Shown: positions 35,818 through 46,805 of the stretch, piece by piece
How positions within the stretch are numbered: position 1 is the stretch's first letter
Layout: every line of letters begins with the position of its first letter
Source: Bogoriella caseilytica
GTDB lineage: Bacteria; Actinomycetota; Actinomycetes; Actinomycetales; Actinomycetaceae
Direction of reading: 5' to 3'
Length of the DNA: 64,000 nucleotides
Assembly: GCF_003752405.1 (NCBI RefSeq)
Contig: NZ_RKHK01000001.1
Span: forward strand, 496,001-560,000
Translations under genes and position numbers: made by a program
The notes under the pieces: model-generated
The model's input: the letters and a program-made list of their open reading frames with translations, nothing else
Databases searched by the model: none
What the model was told of the DNA's origin: nothing

Positions 35818-36597
35818 TCACCATCGGCGCAGGTGGCGGACATCCCCGGCGTCGATGACGACCTCCGTCCCGCCGCTGTCGATCACGAGGCGGCCGGTCT
35901 CATCGAGGCGACTGGCCGTCCCCACCACGTCGTCGCCGGCGGGGCGCTCCAGGCGTACTCGCATCCCGAGGGTGCGGCATACCGCGGAGATCTCCTCGCG
36001 CAGCGCCGCAGCTCCCCCGGCAGCTTCCCACCTCGCCGTCACCGCGAGGAGCTCGCTGCGGACGGCCTCCAGGATCACCTCACGATCGGGATCCGCAGCG
36101 CCGAGGATCGCGAGAGAGGTCGCGCTCGGGACCGGGAGCTCGCTGCTGCGCTGACCCAGGTTGAGGCCCACGCCCACGATCGCCGCCTGATCGGGCAGCA
36201 GCCCTTCCACCAGGATGCCCCCGAGCTTGCGATCGCCCCCGAAGCCGTCGATCTCCTCGGCTACATCGACGGCGAGCAGATCGTTCGGCCATTTCACCGC
36301 GAGCTCCACCCCCGGCACGAAGGGCACCAGCGCCCGCTGGACCGCAAGACCGGTGAGCAGAGGCAGCCAGGTCCAGTCCGCGACGGGCACCGCGGGCCGC
36401 AGCAGGATCGAGACGGTCAGGGCCACGCCCGCCGGCGTCTCCCACACGCGCCCAGCCCGGCCCTTGCCGGCGAACTGGTGGTCGGCCATCAGCGCGGAGC
36501 CATGCGGCCAGGACTCGGGCTCGGCCAGTGCCGCGGCGCGCAGTTCGTCATTGGTGGATCCGGCGCGCGGGAGGCGCCGGACCGGGAAGTTCTCCAT
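35818..36597 (-). CDS. birA: Biotin-[acetyl-CoA-carboxylase] ligase
   Basis: 259 residues, the group I (non-DNA-binding) form: no N-terminal HTH. GSTNDELR near 13, the biotinyl-AMP loop GKGRAGRVWETP near 46, KWPNDLLAVD near 99 and GGILVEGLLPDQAAIVGVGLNLGQ near 120 are the expected ligase motifs; a C-terminal SH3-like domain (about 210-255) follows. It attaches biotin to the acyl-CoA carboxylase alpha subunit coded 5 kb away and is divergent from the carboxylase beta gene. ATG 36597 follows a TTAAGT -10 by 6 nt with a TTGTGG -35. The upstream open frame of over 400 codons is antisense to the beta subunit gene and is not coding. Confidence 0.93.
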   Translation of the reverse strand: MENFPVRRLPRAGSTNDELRAAALAEPESWPHGSALMADHQFAGKGRAGRVWETPAGVALTVSILLRPAVPVADWTWLPLLTGLAVQRALVPFVPGVELAVKWPNDLLAVDVAEEIDGFGGDRKLGGILVEGLLPDQAAIVGVGLNLGQRSSELPVPSATSLAILGAADPDREVILEAVRSELLAVTARWEAAGGAAALREEISAVCRTLGMRVRLERPAGDDVVGTASRLDETGRLVIDSGGTEVVIDAGDVRHLRRW

Positions 36598-36603
36598 GGC
36601 GCC

Positions 36604-36632
36604 ACTTAAGGCGAGTTGTGCACTCTCCACAA
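36604..36632 (-). promoter_or_regulatory. Promoter of birA
   Basis: TTGTGG (36627-36632) and TTAAGT (36604-36609) on the minus strand are 17 bp apart; the -10 ends 6 nt before the ATG, suggesting leaderless mRNA. Confidence 0.5.
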
Positions 36633-36687
36633 GCACCCGGGCGCGAACACACCAGAGTCCGGCATCCAGGCGTAGGAGTACGACAAC

Positions 36688-36699
36688 TATGGTGGCCGG
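36688..36699 (+). promoter_or_regulatory. -10 element for leaderless carboxylase beta gene
   Basis: TATGGT at 36688-36693 ends 6 nt before the GTG at 36700. Confidence 0.5.
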
Positions 36700-38292
36700 G
36701 TGACCGAGAAGCCGACCACCGCTGCCAAGCTCGCCGATCTCCATGACCGGCTGGAGCGCGACATCACCGCCCCGGCCGAGGCCGCCGCTGCGAAACAACA
36801 CGCTCGCGGCAAGCAGTCCGCCCGCGAGCGCATCGACGCGCTGCTCGACCCGGGCTCCTTCACCGAGATCGATGCCTTCGTGACCCACACCTCCACGCGC
36901 TTCGGCCTGGAGAAGAAGAAGGTTCCCGGCGATGGCGTGATCACCGGCTACGGCACCATCGACGGCCGCCGCGTGTGCCTGTACTCGCAAGACTTCTCCG
37001 TCTTCGGCGGTTCCCTGGGTGAGGCACACGGCCGCAAGATCACCAAGGTGCAGGACATGGCGCTCCGCACTGGCGCACCACTGATCGGGATCTCCGACGG
37101 CGGGGGCGCCCGGATCCAGGAGGGCGTGGCGGCGCTGACGCAGTTCGCCGAGATCTTCCGCCGCAATGTGGCGGCCTCCGGGGTGATCCCGCAAATCTCG
37201 CTGATCCTGGGCCCCAGCGCCGGTGGTGCGGTGTACTCCCCGGCACTGACCGACTTCGTCATCATGGCCGAGGGCACCTCGAACATGTTCATCACCGGCC
37301 CCGACGTCATCAAGGCCGTCACCGGTGAGGATGTGGGCTTCGAGGAACTCGGCGGCGCGGCCACGCATCACCGGACCTCCGGGGTGGCGCACTATCAGGC
37401 CAGCGACGAAGAGGACGCCATCGAGTACGTGCGCGCGCTGCTCTCTTACCTGCCCGACAACAACCTCTCCGAGCCGACCGTCTACCACGCGGACACCTCC
37501 CCGGAGGCTGCCGTGGAGATCACGGAGGAGGACCGCGAACTCGACACCTTGGTGCCGGACTCGGACCACCAGCCCTATGACATGCGCACCGTGGCCGAGC
37601 ACGTGGTGGATGAGGGCGAACTGCTCGAGATCCAGCCCGGCTACGCGCCCAACATCGTGACCGCCTTCGCCCACGTCGAGGGCCACTCGGTGGGCATCGT
37701 GGCCAACCAGCCCCAGCAGATGGCCGGCACCCTGGACATCAATGCCGCCGAGAAGGCCGCGCGCTTCGTGCGCACCTGCGACGCCTTCAACATCCCGGTG
37801 CTCACTTTCGTCGACGTGCCCGGTTTCCTCCCCGGGGTGGGCCAGGAGCACCAGGGCATCATCCGCCGCGGCGCAAAACTCATCTACGCCTACGCCGAAG
37901 CCACTGTGCCGCTGGTCACCGTGATCACCCGCAAGGCCTATGGCGGTGCGTACATCGTGATGGGGTCCAAGCAGCTCGGCGCCGACATCAACCTCGCCTG
38001 GCCCACCGCGCAGATCGCGGTCATGGGCTCCGAGGGGGCGGTGAACATCCTGCAGCGCCGTTCACTGAAGGCGGTGGAGGAGGCCGGCGGCGACGTCGAG
38101 ACCGAGCGCCAGCGCCTGGTGGCGGAGTACGAGGACGCGCTGGTGAACCCGTGGGACGCCGCCCAGCGCGGGTACGTCGATGCCGTCATCCCACCCGCGG
38201 AGACTCGGGTGCAGATCGTGAAGGCGCTGCGCGCGCTGCGCACCAAGCGCGCCAGCCTGCCGGCCAAGAAGCACGGCAACATCCCCCTCTGA
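36700..38292 (+). CDS. accD: Acyl-CoA carboxylase beta (carboxyltransferase) subunit
   Basis: 530 residues of the propionyl/acetyl-CoA carboxylase beta family. [17 protein letters not shown] near 45, [12 protein letters not shown] near 105, the crotonase-like oxyanion sequences [19 protein letters not shown] near 125 and [18 protein letters not shown] near 170, then the biotin-side [49 protein letters not shown] near 370-425 are typical of the actinobacterial AccD5/PccB type. It moves the carboxyl group from biotin to acetyl- or propionyl-CoA for fatty acid synthesis. The gene for the epsilon subunit follows after 11 bp, and the biotinylated alpha subunit 3 kb on. Which acyl-CoA it prefers cannot be read reliably. 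Confidence 0.95.
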   Translation: MTEKPTTAAKLADLHDRLERDITAPAEAAAAKQHARGKQSARERIDALLDPGSFTEIDAFVTHTSTRFGLEKKKVPGDGVITGYGTIDGRRVCLYSQDFSVFGGSLGEAHGRKITKVQDMALRTGAPLIGISDGGGARIQEGVAALTQFAEIFRRNVAASGVIPQISLILGPSAGGAVYSPALTDFVIMAEGTSNMFITGPDVIKAVTGEDVGFEELGGAATHHRTSGVAHYQASDEEDAIEYVRALLSYLPDNNLSEPTVYHADTSPEAAVEITEEDRELDTLVPDSDHQPYDMRTVAEHVVDEGELLEIQPGYAPNIVTAFAHVEGHSVGIVANQPQQMAGTLDINAAEKAARFVRTCDAFNIPVLTFVDVPGFLPGVGQEHQGIIRRGAKLIYAYAEATVPLVTVITRKAYGGAYIVMGSKQLGADINLAWPTAQIAVMGSEGAVNILQRRSLKAVEEAGGDVETERQRLVAEYEDALVNPWDAAQRGYVDAVIPPAETRVQIVKALRALRTKRASLPAKKHGNIPL

Positions 38293-38303
38293 GGAAGCCG
38301 CCC

Positions 38304-38543
38304 ATGACGAACGACGAGATCCCTGCCGTCCAGGTGCTGCGCGGTGGGCCGGACGAGGTGGACCTCGCCGCGCTGACCGCGGTGCTCTCCGCCTATCAGG
38401 CCGCCCAGTCCGCGGCTCCGGCCTCCGAGCCGGCGCGACCGGATCACCGTGCCGCCCCGGTCAGCGCGTGGAGTTCCCGTGCGCGCGGTCTGCGCCCGCC
38501 GGTCCATCCCGGGCCGGGCGCCTGGCGCTGGTCGCGTCCGTGA
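38304..38543 (+). CDS. accE: Acyl-CoA carboxylase epsilon subunit
   Basis: 79 residues. The N-terminal VQVLRGGPDEVDLAALTAVLSA and the C-terminal Trp-rich tail (VSAWSSRARGLRPP, PGAWRWSRP) are the two conserved parts of the actinobacterial AccE/PccE family, joined by an Ala/Pro linker. The subunit stabilises alpha-beta carboxylase complexes and is found only in actinobacteria. It starts 11 bp after the beta subunit stop, with GAGGAAG as the likely ribosome binding site, and is translated from the same mRNA. Confidence 0.88.
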   Translation: MTNDEIPAVQVLRGGPDEVDLAALTAVLSAYQAAQSAAPASEPARPDHRAAPVSAWSSRARGLRPPVHPGPGAWRWSRP

Positions 38544-38606
38544 CCGGCTCGGCGCGAGCAACCCCGGCGTGACCTCCCCGGCGTGACCCTGGAGGCGGGG
38601 CCGGGC

Positions 38607-38619
38607 TAGCCTGCTCCGC
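38607..38619 (+). promoter_or_regulatory. -10 element for leaderless start at 38620
   Basis: TAGCCT at 38607-38612 ends 7 nt before the GTG at 38620. Confidence 0.55.
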
Positions 38620-40326
38620 GTGAGCAACACTGCGCCCGAAACCCGCTCCGCGACCGCCACTGACGCCGTCGCCGAGTCCTATGTCACCCAGCTGGCCGCA
38701 CTCGATCCGATCCTGGCCACCGATCTCGGCCTGGCGGGCCACGATCACCGGCTGCCGGATCTCTCGCCGTCCGGGATCGCCGAGCGGGCCGAACTCCACC
38801 GCGCCACACTCGGTGAGCTGGAGGCGATCGAGCCCGAGGACGAGGTCGACCGGATCACGCACGCCGCGATGCGCGAACGCCTGGGCCTGCAGCTCGAACT
38901 CTTCGACGCGGGTGAGCTCCACCGGGAGCTGAACATCATCTACTCGCCCGTGCAGACGCTGCGGGAGGTCTTCGACCTCATGCCCACGGCCACGGCCCAG
39001 GACTGGGAGAACATCGCCCAGCGACTCTCGGCCATCCCCGAGGCCCTGGCCGGCTACCGGGAGTCTCTTGAGCTGGCCCGCGAGCGCGGGCACGTGGCAG
39101 CCCGCCGCCAGGTGGAGGCCTGCCGCCTGCAGGCGCTGGAACTGGCCGAGGCCGACTCCTCCTTCTTCACCAGTTTCACCGCCGAGGCCGAGCCTGGCGG
39201 TGAGGAGCCGGCAGAGGAGCTCACCGCAGCACTGACCGAGGGGGCAGCCGCCGCCCGCGAGGCCTACCGCATGCTCGCTCTGCACCTCGAGGAACTCGCC
39301 GCCGACGCCCCCGAGAAGGACGGCGTCGGCAAGGAACGCTACGCCCTGTGGTCGCGCTTCTTCCTCGGCGCCACCGTGGACCTGGAGGAGACCTACGAGT
39401 GGGGCCTGGCCGAACTCGACCGGATCATCGCCGAACAGGAGGCCACAGCGGCCGAGCTCTACGGCGAGGGCACCGGGGTCCGCGAGGCCATGGACCGGCT
39501 GGATGCCGATCCCGCACGCAAGCTCGAGGGCACCGAGGCCCTGCGGGAGTGGATGCAGGCCACCTCGGATGAGGCGATCGAGGCACTGGCGGGGAGCCGC
39601 TTCGACATCCCGGAGCCGGTGCGGCGTCTGGAATGCCTGATCGCCCCCACCCAGAGCGGCGGCATCTACTACACCGGCCCGAGTGCCGATTTCTCCCGGC
39701 CGGGCCGCATGTGGTGGTCTGTGCCTTCCTCCGTCACCGAGTTCTCCACCTGGCGGGAGAAGACCACCGTCTATCACGAGGGCGTGCCGGGCCATCACCT
39801 CCAGGTCGGGCAGACCGTCTACCGCTCCGGTCTGTTGAACTCCTGGCGCCGGATGGCCTGCTGGGTCTCCGGCCACGGCGAGGGATGGGCGCTCTACGCC
39901 GAACGCCTGATGGCCGATCTGGGCTTCCTGGACGATCCCGGTGATCGCATGGGCATGCTCGACGGGCAGCGGTTACGGGCGGCCCGCGTCGTCCTCGACA
40001 TCGGCGTCCACCTGGGCAAGCCGATGCCGCAGCGCTGGAGCCAGTGGGGCACGGGCACCTGGGACCAACCCAAGGCGTGGAAGTTCCTCCAGGCCAACGC
40101 CAACATGGACGAGGACTTCCTGGCCTTCGAGCTCAACCGCTACCTGGGTTGGCCGGGGCAGGCGCCGTCCTACAAGGTGGGCCAGCGCCTCTGGGAGGAG
40201 TTCCGGGACGCCGCCGAGGCGGACGCCACCCGGCGCGGCGAGAACTTCGATCTCAGTGCCTTCCATCGCCGCGCACTCGATGTCGGCTCAGTGGGTCTGG
40301 ACGTGCTGCGCGAGGCGCTGCGGTGA
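38620..40326 (+). CDS. DUF885 family protein (putative zinc peptidase)
   Basis: 568 residues. The signature HEGVPGHHLQVGQ near residue 387, where His-Glu and a later His would bind zinc, places it in DUF885, distantly related to M32-like carboxypeptidases. Other family blocks are YSPVQTLREVFDLMP near 107, GGIYYTGPSADFSRPGRMWW near 347, ISGHGEGWALYAERLMADLGFL-type sequence near 415 and GWPGQAPSYKVGQRLW near 510. No signal peptide is present, so it is cytoplasmic. Substrate unknown. Its stop overlaps the GTG of the Maf gene by 3 bp, so the two are translationally coupled. Confidence 0.9.
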   Translation: MSNTAPETRSATATDAVAESYVTQLAALDPILATDLGLAGHDHRLPDLSPSGIAERAELHRATLGELEAIEPEDEVDRITHAAMRERLGLQLELFDAGELHRELNIIYSPVQTLREVFDLMPTATAQDWENIAQRLSAIPEALAGYRESLELARERGHVAARRQVEACRLQALELAEADSSFFTSFTAEAEPGGEEPAEELTAALTEGAAAAREAYRMLALHLEELAADAPEKDGVGKERYALWSRFFLGATVDLEETYEWGLAELDRIIAEQEATAAELYGEGTGVREAMDRLDADPARKLEGTEALREWMQATSDEAIEALAGSRFDIPEPVRRLECLIAPTQSGGIYYTGPSADFSRPGRMWWSVPSSVTEFSTWREKTTVYHEGVPGHHLQVGQTVYRSGLLNSWRRMACWVSGHGEGWALYAERLMADLGFLDDPGDRMGMLDGQRLRAARVVLDIGVHLGKPMPQRWSQWGTGTWDQPKAWKFLQANANMDEDFLAFELNRYLGWPGQAPSYKVGQRLWEEFRDAAEADATRRGENFDLSAFHRRALDVGSVGLDVLREALR

Positions 40327-41057
40327 ACGCTTCCGCCGTGCGCCTGCTGCTGGCCTCGGCCTCGCCCGCTCGGCTGGCGACCCTGCGCTCAGCGGGCATC
40401 GAGCCCGATGTCGCGGTCTCGGCGGTGGACGAGCCGGCCGTTCTCGCTGCCGCCCAGCAGGAGGTGCGCCAGGCCGGCGAGGAGCCGCTCAGCGCCGCCG
40501 AGCAAGTGTTGGTGCTGGCCCGCGCGAAGGCCGAGGACGTCCTCACCCGGCAGGTGCTCACCCCCGAGCCGGCAGGACTGCGCCTGCGCCACCGTCCCCG
40601 CCCGGACTTCGTGCTCGGCTGTGACTCCATGCTGGAAATCGACGGGCCTCAGGGCGTGATGGTGGTGGGCAAGCCGGAGGATGCCACCGCTGCGATCACG
40701 CGGTGGCAGGCCATGCGCGGCCGTTCGGGCGTGTTGCACTCCGGGCACTACCTGGTGCGCACCGCCGACGGGGAGGCCCGCGGGGCGACGTCCTCGACCA
40801 CCGTGCACTTCGCCGACCTCAGCGACGCCGAGATCGAGGCCTATGTGGCCACCGGTGAACCGTTGCGAGTGGCCGGAGCCTTCACAGTCGATGGCCTCGG
40901 CGGGCCCTTCGTGCGCGGCCTCGAGGGCGACCATCACGGTGTGGTGGGAGTGAGCCTGCCCCTGCTGCGCGAGATGCTCGGCGAGCTGGGCACCTCCTTG
41001 ACCGAGCTGTGGTCACCGGCTCACCGCGGCGCCTCATCCCACCGGCGTGACTTGTGA
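40323..41057 (+). CDS. Maf/YhdE-family nucleotide pyrophosphatase
   Basis: 244 residues. [18 protein letters not shown] at the N-terminus is the Maf S-x-S-x-R triphosphate loop; [20 protein letters not shown] near 100, [32 protein letters not shown] near 115-147 and [24 protein letters not shown] near 180 complete the family. Maf proteins hydrolyse modified or canonical NTPs and are linked to septum control and house-cleaning. An insert near residues 78-95 ([10 protein letters not shown]) is longer than usual. GTG start within the DUF885 stop. In many actinobacteria Maf lies next to carboxylase genes, as here. Confidence 0.92.
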   Translation: MNASAVRLLLASASPARLATLRSAGIEPDVAVSAVDEPAVLAAAQQEVRQAGEEPLSAAEQVLVLARAKAEDVLTRQVLTPEPAGLRLRHRPRPDFVLGCDSMLEIDGPQGVMVVGKPEDATAAITRWQAMRGRSGVLHSGHYLVRTADGEARGATSSTTVHFADLSDAEIEAYVATGEPLRVAGAFTVDGLGGPFVRGLEGDHHGVVGVSLPLLREMLGELGTSLTELWSPAHRGASSHRRDL

Positions 41058-41274
41058 CACTCCCACAACCTACGGCTCCGTAACCGCGATCGAGGCGGGA
41101 TCTGTTGTACGGTTCCTCCAACCACGGCCCCGCGCCTCCTGCTTGGTCGGACAGACTTCCCGGCCACGCCAGCCGGGAGCTTCGCCTCTCGCATGGCTGG
41201 CCGATAGTGTCGTGCGGTCCCTGCCCTGCGTGGCGCTTCCGAGCGGTACGAGAACCCTCCCGAGGAGAATCCTG
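41058..41274 (+). promoter_or_regulatory. Leader region of the carboxylase alpha gene
   Basis: 217 bp without a gene. A palindrome TACGGCTCCGTA (41071-41082, within AACCTACGG..CCGTAACC) could be a TetR-type operator. A TAGTGT box near 41207 may be a -10. Unlike its neighbours the alpha gene has a long leader and a GAGGAG ribosome binding site. I infer a regulated promoter. Confidence 0.4.
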
Positions 41275-43101
41275 ATGTCGAGTGCCCGGTCTGGCTCCGC
41301 CGCGTCAGGGAGATCCCGCCCGGGCACCATCACCAAACTCCTCATCGCGAACCGCGGCGAGATCGCCGTACGGATCATCCGCGCCTGCGCCGACGCCGGC
41401 ATCGCCACCGTCGCGGTCTACGCCGACTGCGACCGGGACGCCATGCACGTCACGATGGCCGACGAGGCCTACGCACTCGGCGGGGACCGCGCTGCGGACA
41501 CCTACCTCGATGCCGAGAAGATCCTCGCGGCGGCGCGCCGCTCCGGAGCCGACGCTATCCACCCGGGCTACGGCTTCCTCTCCGAGAACGCCGACTTCGC
41601 CCGCGCCGTGGACCGGGCCGGCCTGGTCTGGATCGGCCCGCCCCCGGCGGCCATCGAGGCCCTCGGCGACAAAGTCACCGCGCGGCGCATCGCCCAATGG
41701 GTGGGCGCGCCGCTGGCCCCGGGCACCACCGACCCGGTCTCCAGCGCCGAGGAGGTGCTGGAGTTCGCCGACGAGTTCGGCCTGCCGGTCGCGATCAAGG
41801 CGGCTCACGGCGGTGGCGGCCGCGGGCTCAAGGTGGCCCGCACCCGCGAGGAGATCCCCGAGCTCTTCGACTCCGCCGTGCGGGAAGCCACCGCGGCCTT
41901 CGGGCGGGGCGAGTGCTTCGTGGAGCGATTCCTGGACCGCCCACGGCACGTGGAGACCCAGTGCCTGGCCGATCACACGGGGAACGTGGTGGTGGTCTCC
42001 ACCCGGGACTGCTCCCTGCAACGCCGCCACCAGAAGCTGGTCGAGGAGGCGCCGGCCCCCTTCCTCAGCGCCGAGCAGGAACGCATCCTGGTGGAGTCCT
42101 CCCAGGCGATCATGCGCGAGGCCGGCTACGTGGGCGCCGGCACCTGCGAGTTCCTCGTCGGATCCGACGGCACCCTCTCCTTCCTCGAGGTCAACACCCG
42201 CCTGCAGGTGGAGCACCCGGTCACCGAGGAGGTCACCGGCATCGACCTCGTGCGCGAACAGCTGCGCATCGCCGCCGGTGAGGAACTCGGCTACACCGAG
42301 GTCACCACCACCGGCCACGCCATCGAACTGCGCATCAACGGCGAGGAACCGGCGGCCGGATTCCTCCCGGCGCCCGGCCAGATCACCGCACTGAACTGGC
42401 CCGGCGGCCCGGGCGTGCGGATCGATTCGGGCGTCCGCGCCGGTGACGTCGTGACCGGCGCCTTCGACTCGATGCTCGCCAAGATCATCGTCGTGGGCGC
42501 CACCCGTCAGCAGGCACTCGAACGTGCCCGCCGTGCCGCCGATGAGGCCCAGGTGGACGGCATGCCCACCGTCTTGCCCTTCCACCGCGCCGTGCTGCGC
42601 GAACCGGAGTTCACGGCCACCGACGTCGAATCCTTCGCCGTTCACACCACCTGGATCGAGTCGGAGTACGCCGACCGGGTGCGCGACCTCCCCACCAGCT
42701 CCACCGGCGGTCACGCGGCGCCCACGAGCCCGCAGCGCGGAGAACGCGTGGTCGTCGAGGTCGAGGGCAAGCGCCTGGAGGTCGTGCTCCCCGAAGGCCT
42801 GGGCACCGGATCCGCCAACGGTGCCGCGCACGGCGGCGCCCGGCGTCGCCCCAAGCGCCGATCCGCGGCTGCGGCGGCCGCCGCCAATGGCGAGGCACTC
42901 TCCTCCCCGATGCAGGGCACCATCGTCAAACTCGCGGTCGAGGAGGGGCAGGAGGTCGAGGCCGGAGACCTCATCGCCGTCCTCGAGGCCATGAAGATGG
43001 AACAGCCTTTGGCGGCGCACCGCTCGGGAACCGTGGCCGGTATCGCCGCCGCGCCGGGACAGTCCGTGACCGCCGGCGAAGTCATCTGCCAGATCACCTG
43101 A
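41275..43101 (+). CDS. accA3: Acyl-CoA carboxylase alpha subunit (biotin carboxylase + BCCP)
   Basis: 608 residues. The biotin carboxylase part (about 20-470) shows [22 protein letters not shown], the ATP-grasp loop [15 protein letters not shown] near 175, [36 protein letters not shown] near 245 and [22 protein letters not shown] near 300. A basic Ala linker (about 515-540) leads to the biotinyl domain ending in [11 protein letters not shown], where Lys is the BirA target, at about 575. It carboxylates biotin with bicarbonate and ATP and passes it to the beta subunit. ATG 41275 is set by GAGGAG 7 nt upstream. Partner genes birA, accD and accE are within 5 kb. Confidence 0.96.
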   Translation: MSSARSGSAASGRSRPGTITKLLIANRGEIAVRIIRACADAGIATVAVYADCDRDAMHVTMADEAYALGGDRAADTYLDAEKILAAARRSGADAIHPGYGFLSENADFARAVDRAGLVWIGPPPAAIEALGDKVTARRIAQWVGAPLAPGTTDPVSSAEEVLEFADEFGLPVAIKAAHGGGGRGLKVARTREEIPELFDSAVREATAAFGRGECFVERFLDRPRHVETQCLADHTGNVVVVSTRDCSLQRRHQKLVEEAPAPFLSAEQERILVESSQAIMREAGYVGAGTCEFLVGSDGTLSFLEVNTRLQVEHPVTEEVTGIDLVREQLRIAAGEELGYTEVTTTGHAIELRINGEEPAAGFLPAPGQITALNWPGGPGVRIDSGVRAGDVVTGAFDSMLAKIIVVGATRQQALERARRAADEAQVDGMPTVLPFHRAVLREPEFTATDVESFAVHTTWIESEYADRVRDLPTSSTGGHAAPTSPQRGERVVVEVEGKRLEVVLPEGLGTGSANGAAHGGARRRPKRRSAAAAAAANGEALSSPMQGTIVKLAVEEGQEVEAGDLIAVLEAMKMEQPLAAHRSGTVAGIAAAPGQSVTAGEVICQIT

Positions 43102-43136
43102 GGCCCTCGCGCCGCCGTCCGTGCCAGGCTAGACAA

Positions 43137-44030
43137 GTGAACGAACACTCACCCCGACCTGCCGACCCACGCGCGCAGCGCCTGCCCGGCGACGGCTGGG
43201 TCGAGTGCTCCTGCGGCGCGCGGCACTGGGGCTTGCACGGCGCTGCCGGCTTGATGCTCTGGCGCGCAGCCGGGGCCGGCACGGTGGACGTCGTCTTGCA
43301 GCACCGCGCGCTGTGGTCGCATCACGGCGGCACCTGGGGGCTGCCGGGCGGCGCGATCGCCACCGGTGAGAGCGCCCTGGAGGGCGCCGTCCGCGAGGCC
43401 ACCGAGGAAGCCGGCATTGACCCCACCGGGCTACGCGTGCACGCCACGCGACGCCTGACCCACCCCGACTGGAGCTACACCACGGTCCTGGCCGAGGCCA
43501 CCGCCGACCAGCAGGTCAGCGCCACGGATCCGGAGAGTCTCGACATCGCCTGGCGGCCTCTCGCTGACACTGCAGATCTGACACTCCTGCCCGCCTTCGC
43601 CGACTCCCTGGCCGAGCTGAGCGCCATGACCCGGCGCCTGGTGCTGGTGATCGACGGCGCGAACGTGGTGGGCTCACGCCCCGACGGCTGGTGGTCCGAT
43701 CGCGCCGGCGCGGCCGTGGCCCTGCGGGACCACCTCGGCACGCTCGCGGCCCAGGGCTTGCGCGCCGCCGACGTCGGCCTGCCCGGGGAGCGCTGGTACC
43801 CGCACATCGTGCTGGTCACCGAAGGCCGGGCCCGCGGGGTGGGTTCCGTTGCCGGCGTGGAGGTGATCGAGGCTCCGGGCGAAGGTGATGACACCATCAC
43901 CGCGCAGGCCTTAGTGCACGCGGCCGACCCGCGCAACGAGGTCCTGGTCGCCACAGCCGACCGCGAACTGATCGGGCGGGCCCGCCAGGCCGGTGCCCGT
44001 CCACTGAGCCCGCGACTCGTGCGCCACTGA
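43137..44030 (+). CDS. NUDIX hydrolase fused to a NYN/PIN-like domain
   Basis: 297 residues. A short Cys/His segment (CSCGARHWG near 24) precedes a NUDIX domain (about 30-150) with the full box GGAIATGESALEGAVREATEEAGI (Gx5Ex7REUxEExGU) near 76. From about residue 165 a second domain starts (RRLVLVIDGANVVGSRPDGWWSDRAGAA), followed by VLVTEGRARG and VEVIEAPGEGDDTI...VLVATADRELIGRARQAGA, which is the NYN/YacP-like nuclease layout with acidic residues in IDGAN, GEGDDTI and ATADREL. Elsewhere in actinobacteria this second part occurs as a separate small protein. A link between nucleotide sanitising and RNA cleavage is inferred. Start GTG 43137; a CAGGCT box 6 nt upstream is a weak -10. Confidence 0.85.
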   Translation: MNEHSPRPADPRAQRLPGDGWVECSCGARHWGLHGAAGLMLWRAAGAGTVDVVLQHRALWSHHGGTWGLPGGAIATGESALEGAVREATEEAGIDPTGLRVHATRRLTHPDWSYTTVLAEATADQQVSATDPESLDIAWRPLADTADLTLLPAFADSLAELSAMTRRLVLVIDGANVVGSRPDGWWSDRAGAAVALRDHLGTLAAQGLRAADVGLPGERWYPHIVLVTEGRARGVGSVAGVEVIEAPGEGDDTITAQALVHAADPRNEVLVATADRELIGRARQAGARPLSPRLVRH

Positions 44031-44046
44031 GCGCAGCAGCTATCCC

Positions 44047-44266
44047 GCTGACTGCCGTCTCGCCCACCGGCATCCCGACTCCCCCCTCACGCTGACTGCC
44101 GCCTATATCCGCCAATGCCGGGCGCGCGAGCGGCAGCGGCTGCATCGAGCGGCAGTCACCGGAGGGGGCGCAGCGAAGGGGCGCAGCGAAGAAGCGCAGC
44201 GAAGAAGCGCAGCGAGCGGCAGTCAGCGAGAAGCGCAGCCAGGAGACGCAGCGAGGGGGCGCAGGG
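44047..44266. repeat. Repeat-rich intergenic region upstream of dapD
   Basis: Two direct copies of GCTGACTGCCG (44047-44057, 44091-44101) are followed by two inverted copies (about 44150-44159 and an exact one at 44217-44227). Between and after them runs an irregular array of about seven GCGCAGCGA-type units with a 13-nt period (44168-44266). The copies can pair into large hairpins. No coding sense is seen, and the array ends just before the dapD -10. Confidence 0.75.
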
Positions 44267-44288
44267 AGAATCGCGTCGCTCCAGCGCC

Positions 44289-44300
44289 TACCCTGGGGCC
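44289..44300 (+). promoter_or_regulatory. -10 element for leaderless dapD
   Basis: TACCCT at 44289-44294 ends 6 nt before the ATG at 44301, directly downstream of the repeat array. Confidence 0.55.
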
Positions 44301-45233
44301 ATGACCGATCGCACCGCATGGGGCCATGGCCTCGCCACCGTCACAGCATCCGGCGACGTCCTCGACGTCTGGTACCCCGCTCCGGCCCTGGGCCGGGCGT
44401 CAGCGGATGAGCCACCTGCCGACCTGGCCGACCTCACCGGCGAGGACACGGCCCGCGGCGTGCGCACCGAGACCGTGCGCACCGAGATCGATCTCGACGC
44501 CGCGCCGTCCTCGGCGGCTGACGCCTACCTGCGCCTGCACCTGCTCTCCCACCGCCTGAGCGCCCCGAACACGCTGAATCTGGATGGCCTCTTCGGCCAG
44601 CTCACCAACGTGGTGTGGACCTCGGCCGGCCCTTGCGCCGTCGAGGGCTTCGAGCTGGTCCGGGCCCGCCTGCGGGCGGCGCACGGCCAGGTCACCGTCT
44701 ACGGCGTCGACAAGTTCCCGCGCATGACCGACTACGTCACGCCCCCGGGCGTGCGGATCGCCGACGCCGGCCGGGTGCGGCTCGGCGCCCATCTGGCCGA
44801 GGGCACCGTGGTGATGCACGAGGGATTCGTGAACTTCAACGCCGGCACCCTGGGGCGCTCCATGGTCGAGGGCCGCATCTCCCAGGGCGTGGTCGTCCGC
44901 GACGGCGCCGACATCGGTGGGGGGGCCTCGATCATGGGCACGCTCTCCGGCGGCGGGAGCGAACGCATCGAGATCGGTGAGCGCTCCCTACTGGGGGCGA
45001 ACTCCGGGGTGGGTATCTCCCTGGGCGCGGACTGCGTGGTCGAGGCGGGGCTCTATGTCACCGCCGGCACCAAGGTCACCGTCCACTCCGACGGCGGCTC
45101 CCGGCTGATGTCCGCCCGCGAACTCTCCGGGGTGGACAATCTGCTCTTCCGCCGCCACTCCACCACCGGCGTCGTGGAGGCATTGCCCCGCAGCGGGGCC
45201 GGCATCGCGTTGAACGCGGACCTGCACAGCTAG
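44301..45233 (+). CDS. dapD: 2,3,4,5-tetrahydropyridine-2,6-dicarboxylate N-succinyltransferase
   Basis: 310 residues of the actinobacterial DapD type. The N-terminal domain has [20 protein letters not shown] and [17 protein letters not shown]; the left-handed beta-helix follows with the family sequences [48 protein letters not shown] and [32 protein letters not shown]. It succinylates tetrahydrodipicolinate in lysine/meso-DAP synthesis. DapC, the next enzyme, is encoded 1.6 kb away on the opposite strand. A strong hairpin follows the stop. ATG 44301 is chosen from the -10 spacing and family length; the 62 upstream codons are repeat sequence. Confidence 0.95.
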   Translation: MTDRTAWGHGLATVTASGDVLDVWYPAPALGRASADEPPADLADLTGEDTARGVRTETVRTEIDLDAAPSSAADAYLRLHLLSHRLSAPNTLNLDGLFGQLTNVVWTSAGPCAVEGFELVRARLRAAHGQVTVYGVDKFPRMTDYVTPPGVRIADAGRVRLGAHLAEGTVVMHEGFVNFNAGTLGRSMVEGRISQGVVVRDGADIGGGASIMGTLSGGGSERIEIGERSLLGANSGVGISLGADCVVEAGLYVTAGTKVTVHSDGGSRLMSARELSGVDNLLFRRHSTTGVVEALPRSGAGIALNADLHS

Positions 45234-45282
45234 CCGCAGCGCCGCAGGCCTCGCGGTTGACGTGTGCCCGAGCGCAGCACGA

Positions 45283-45311
45283 AGCCCCCGCATCCTGAGG
45301 ATGCGGGGGCT
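45283..45311. terminator. Bidirectional terminator between dapD and citrate synthase
   Basis: AGCCCCCGCATCC and its exact complement form a 13-bp stem with a 3-nt TGA loop, midway between two convergent stops. No T-tract on either side. Confidence 0.85.
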
Positions 45312-45334
45312 GACGTGTCTAAGCGGGTGGGGGC

Positions 45335-46621
<1,287 letters not shown>

Positions 46622-46805
46622 CTGGTTCCTCCTCGAACGGCACCAGTGGGCGCCTCGTGGCGTGACCCGTTCTTCGGGTCCTTCTCGGGATTCACGCTCC
46701 AACATATGCCATGGCGCGAGCGGTCCCGTACCGCTCCTCGCGCGGCAGCCGTGCCCTCGGACAGTACTCGTCCGGTGATCGCAGCGCCCGCTGAGGATGC
46801 AGATC

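Noticed and set aside
41047-41274. An upstream in-frame extension of the carboxylase alpha gene
   Set aside because: The first 76 codons are not conserved-looking and lie in the leader before a strong ribosome binding site.
44168-44266. A CRISPR-like array at the GCGCAGCGA repeats
   Set aside because: Units are too short (13-nt period) and have no spacers of constant length; no cas genes are near.
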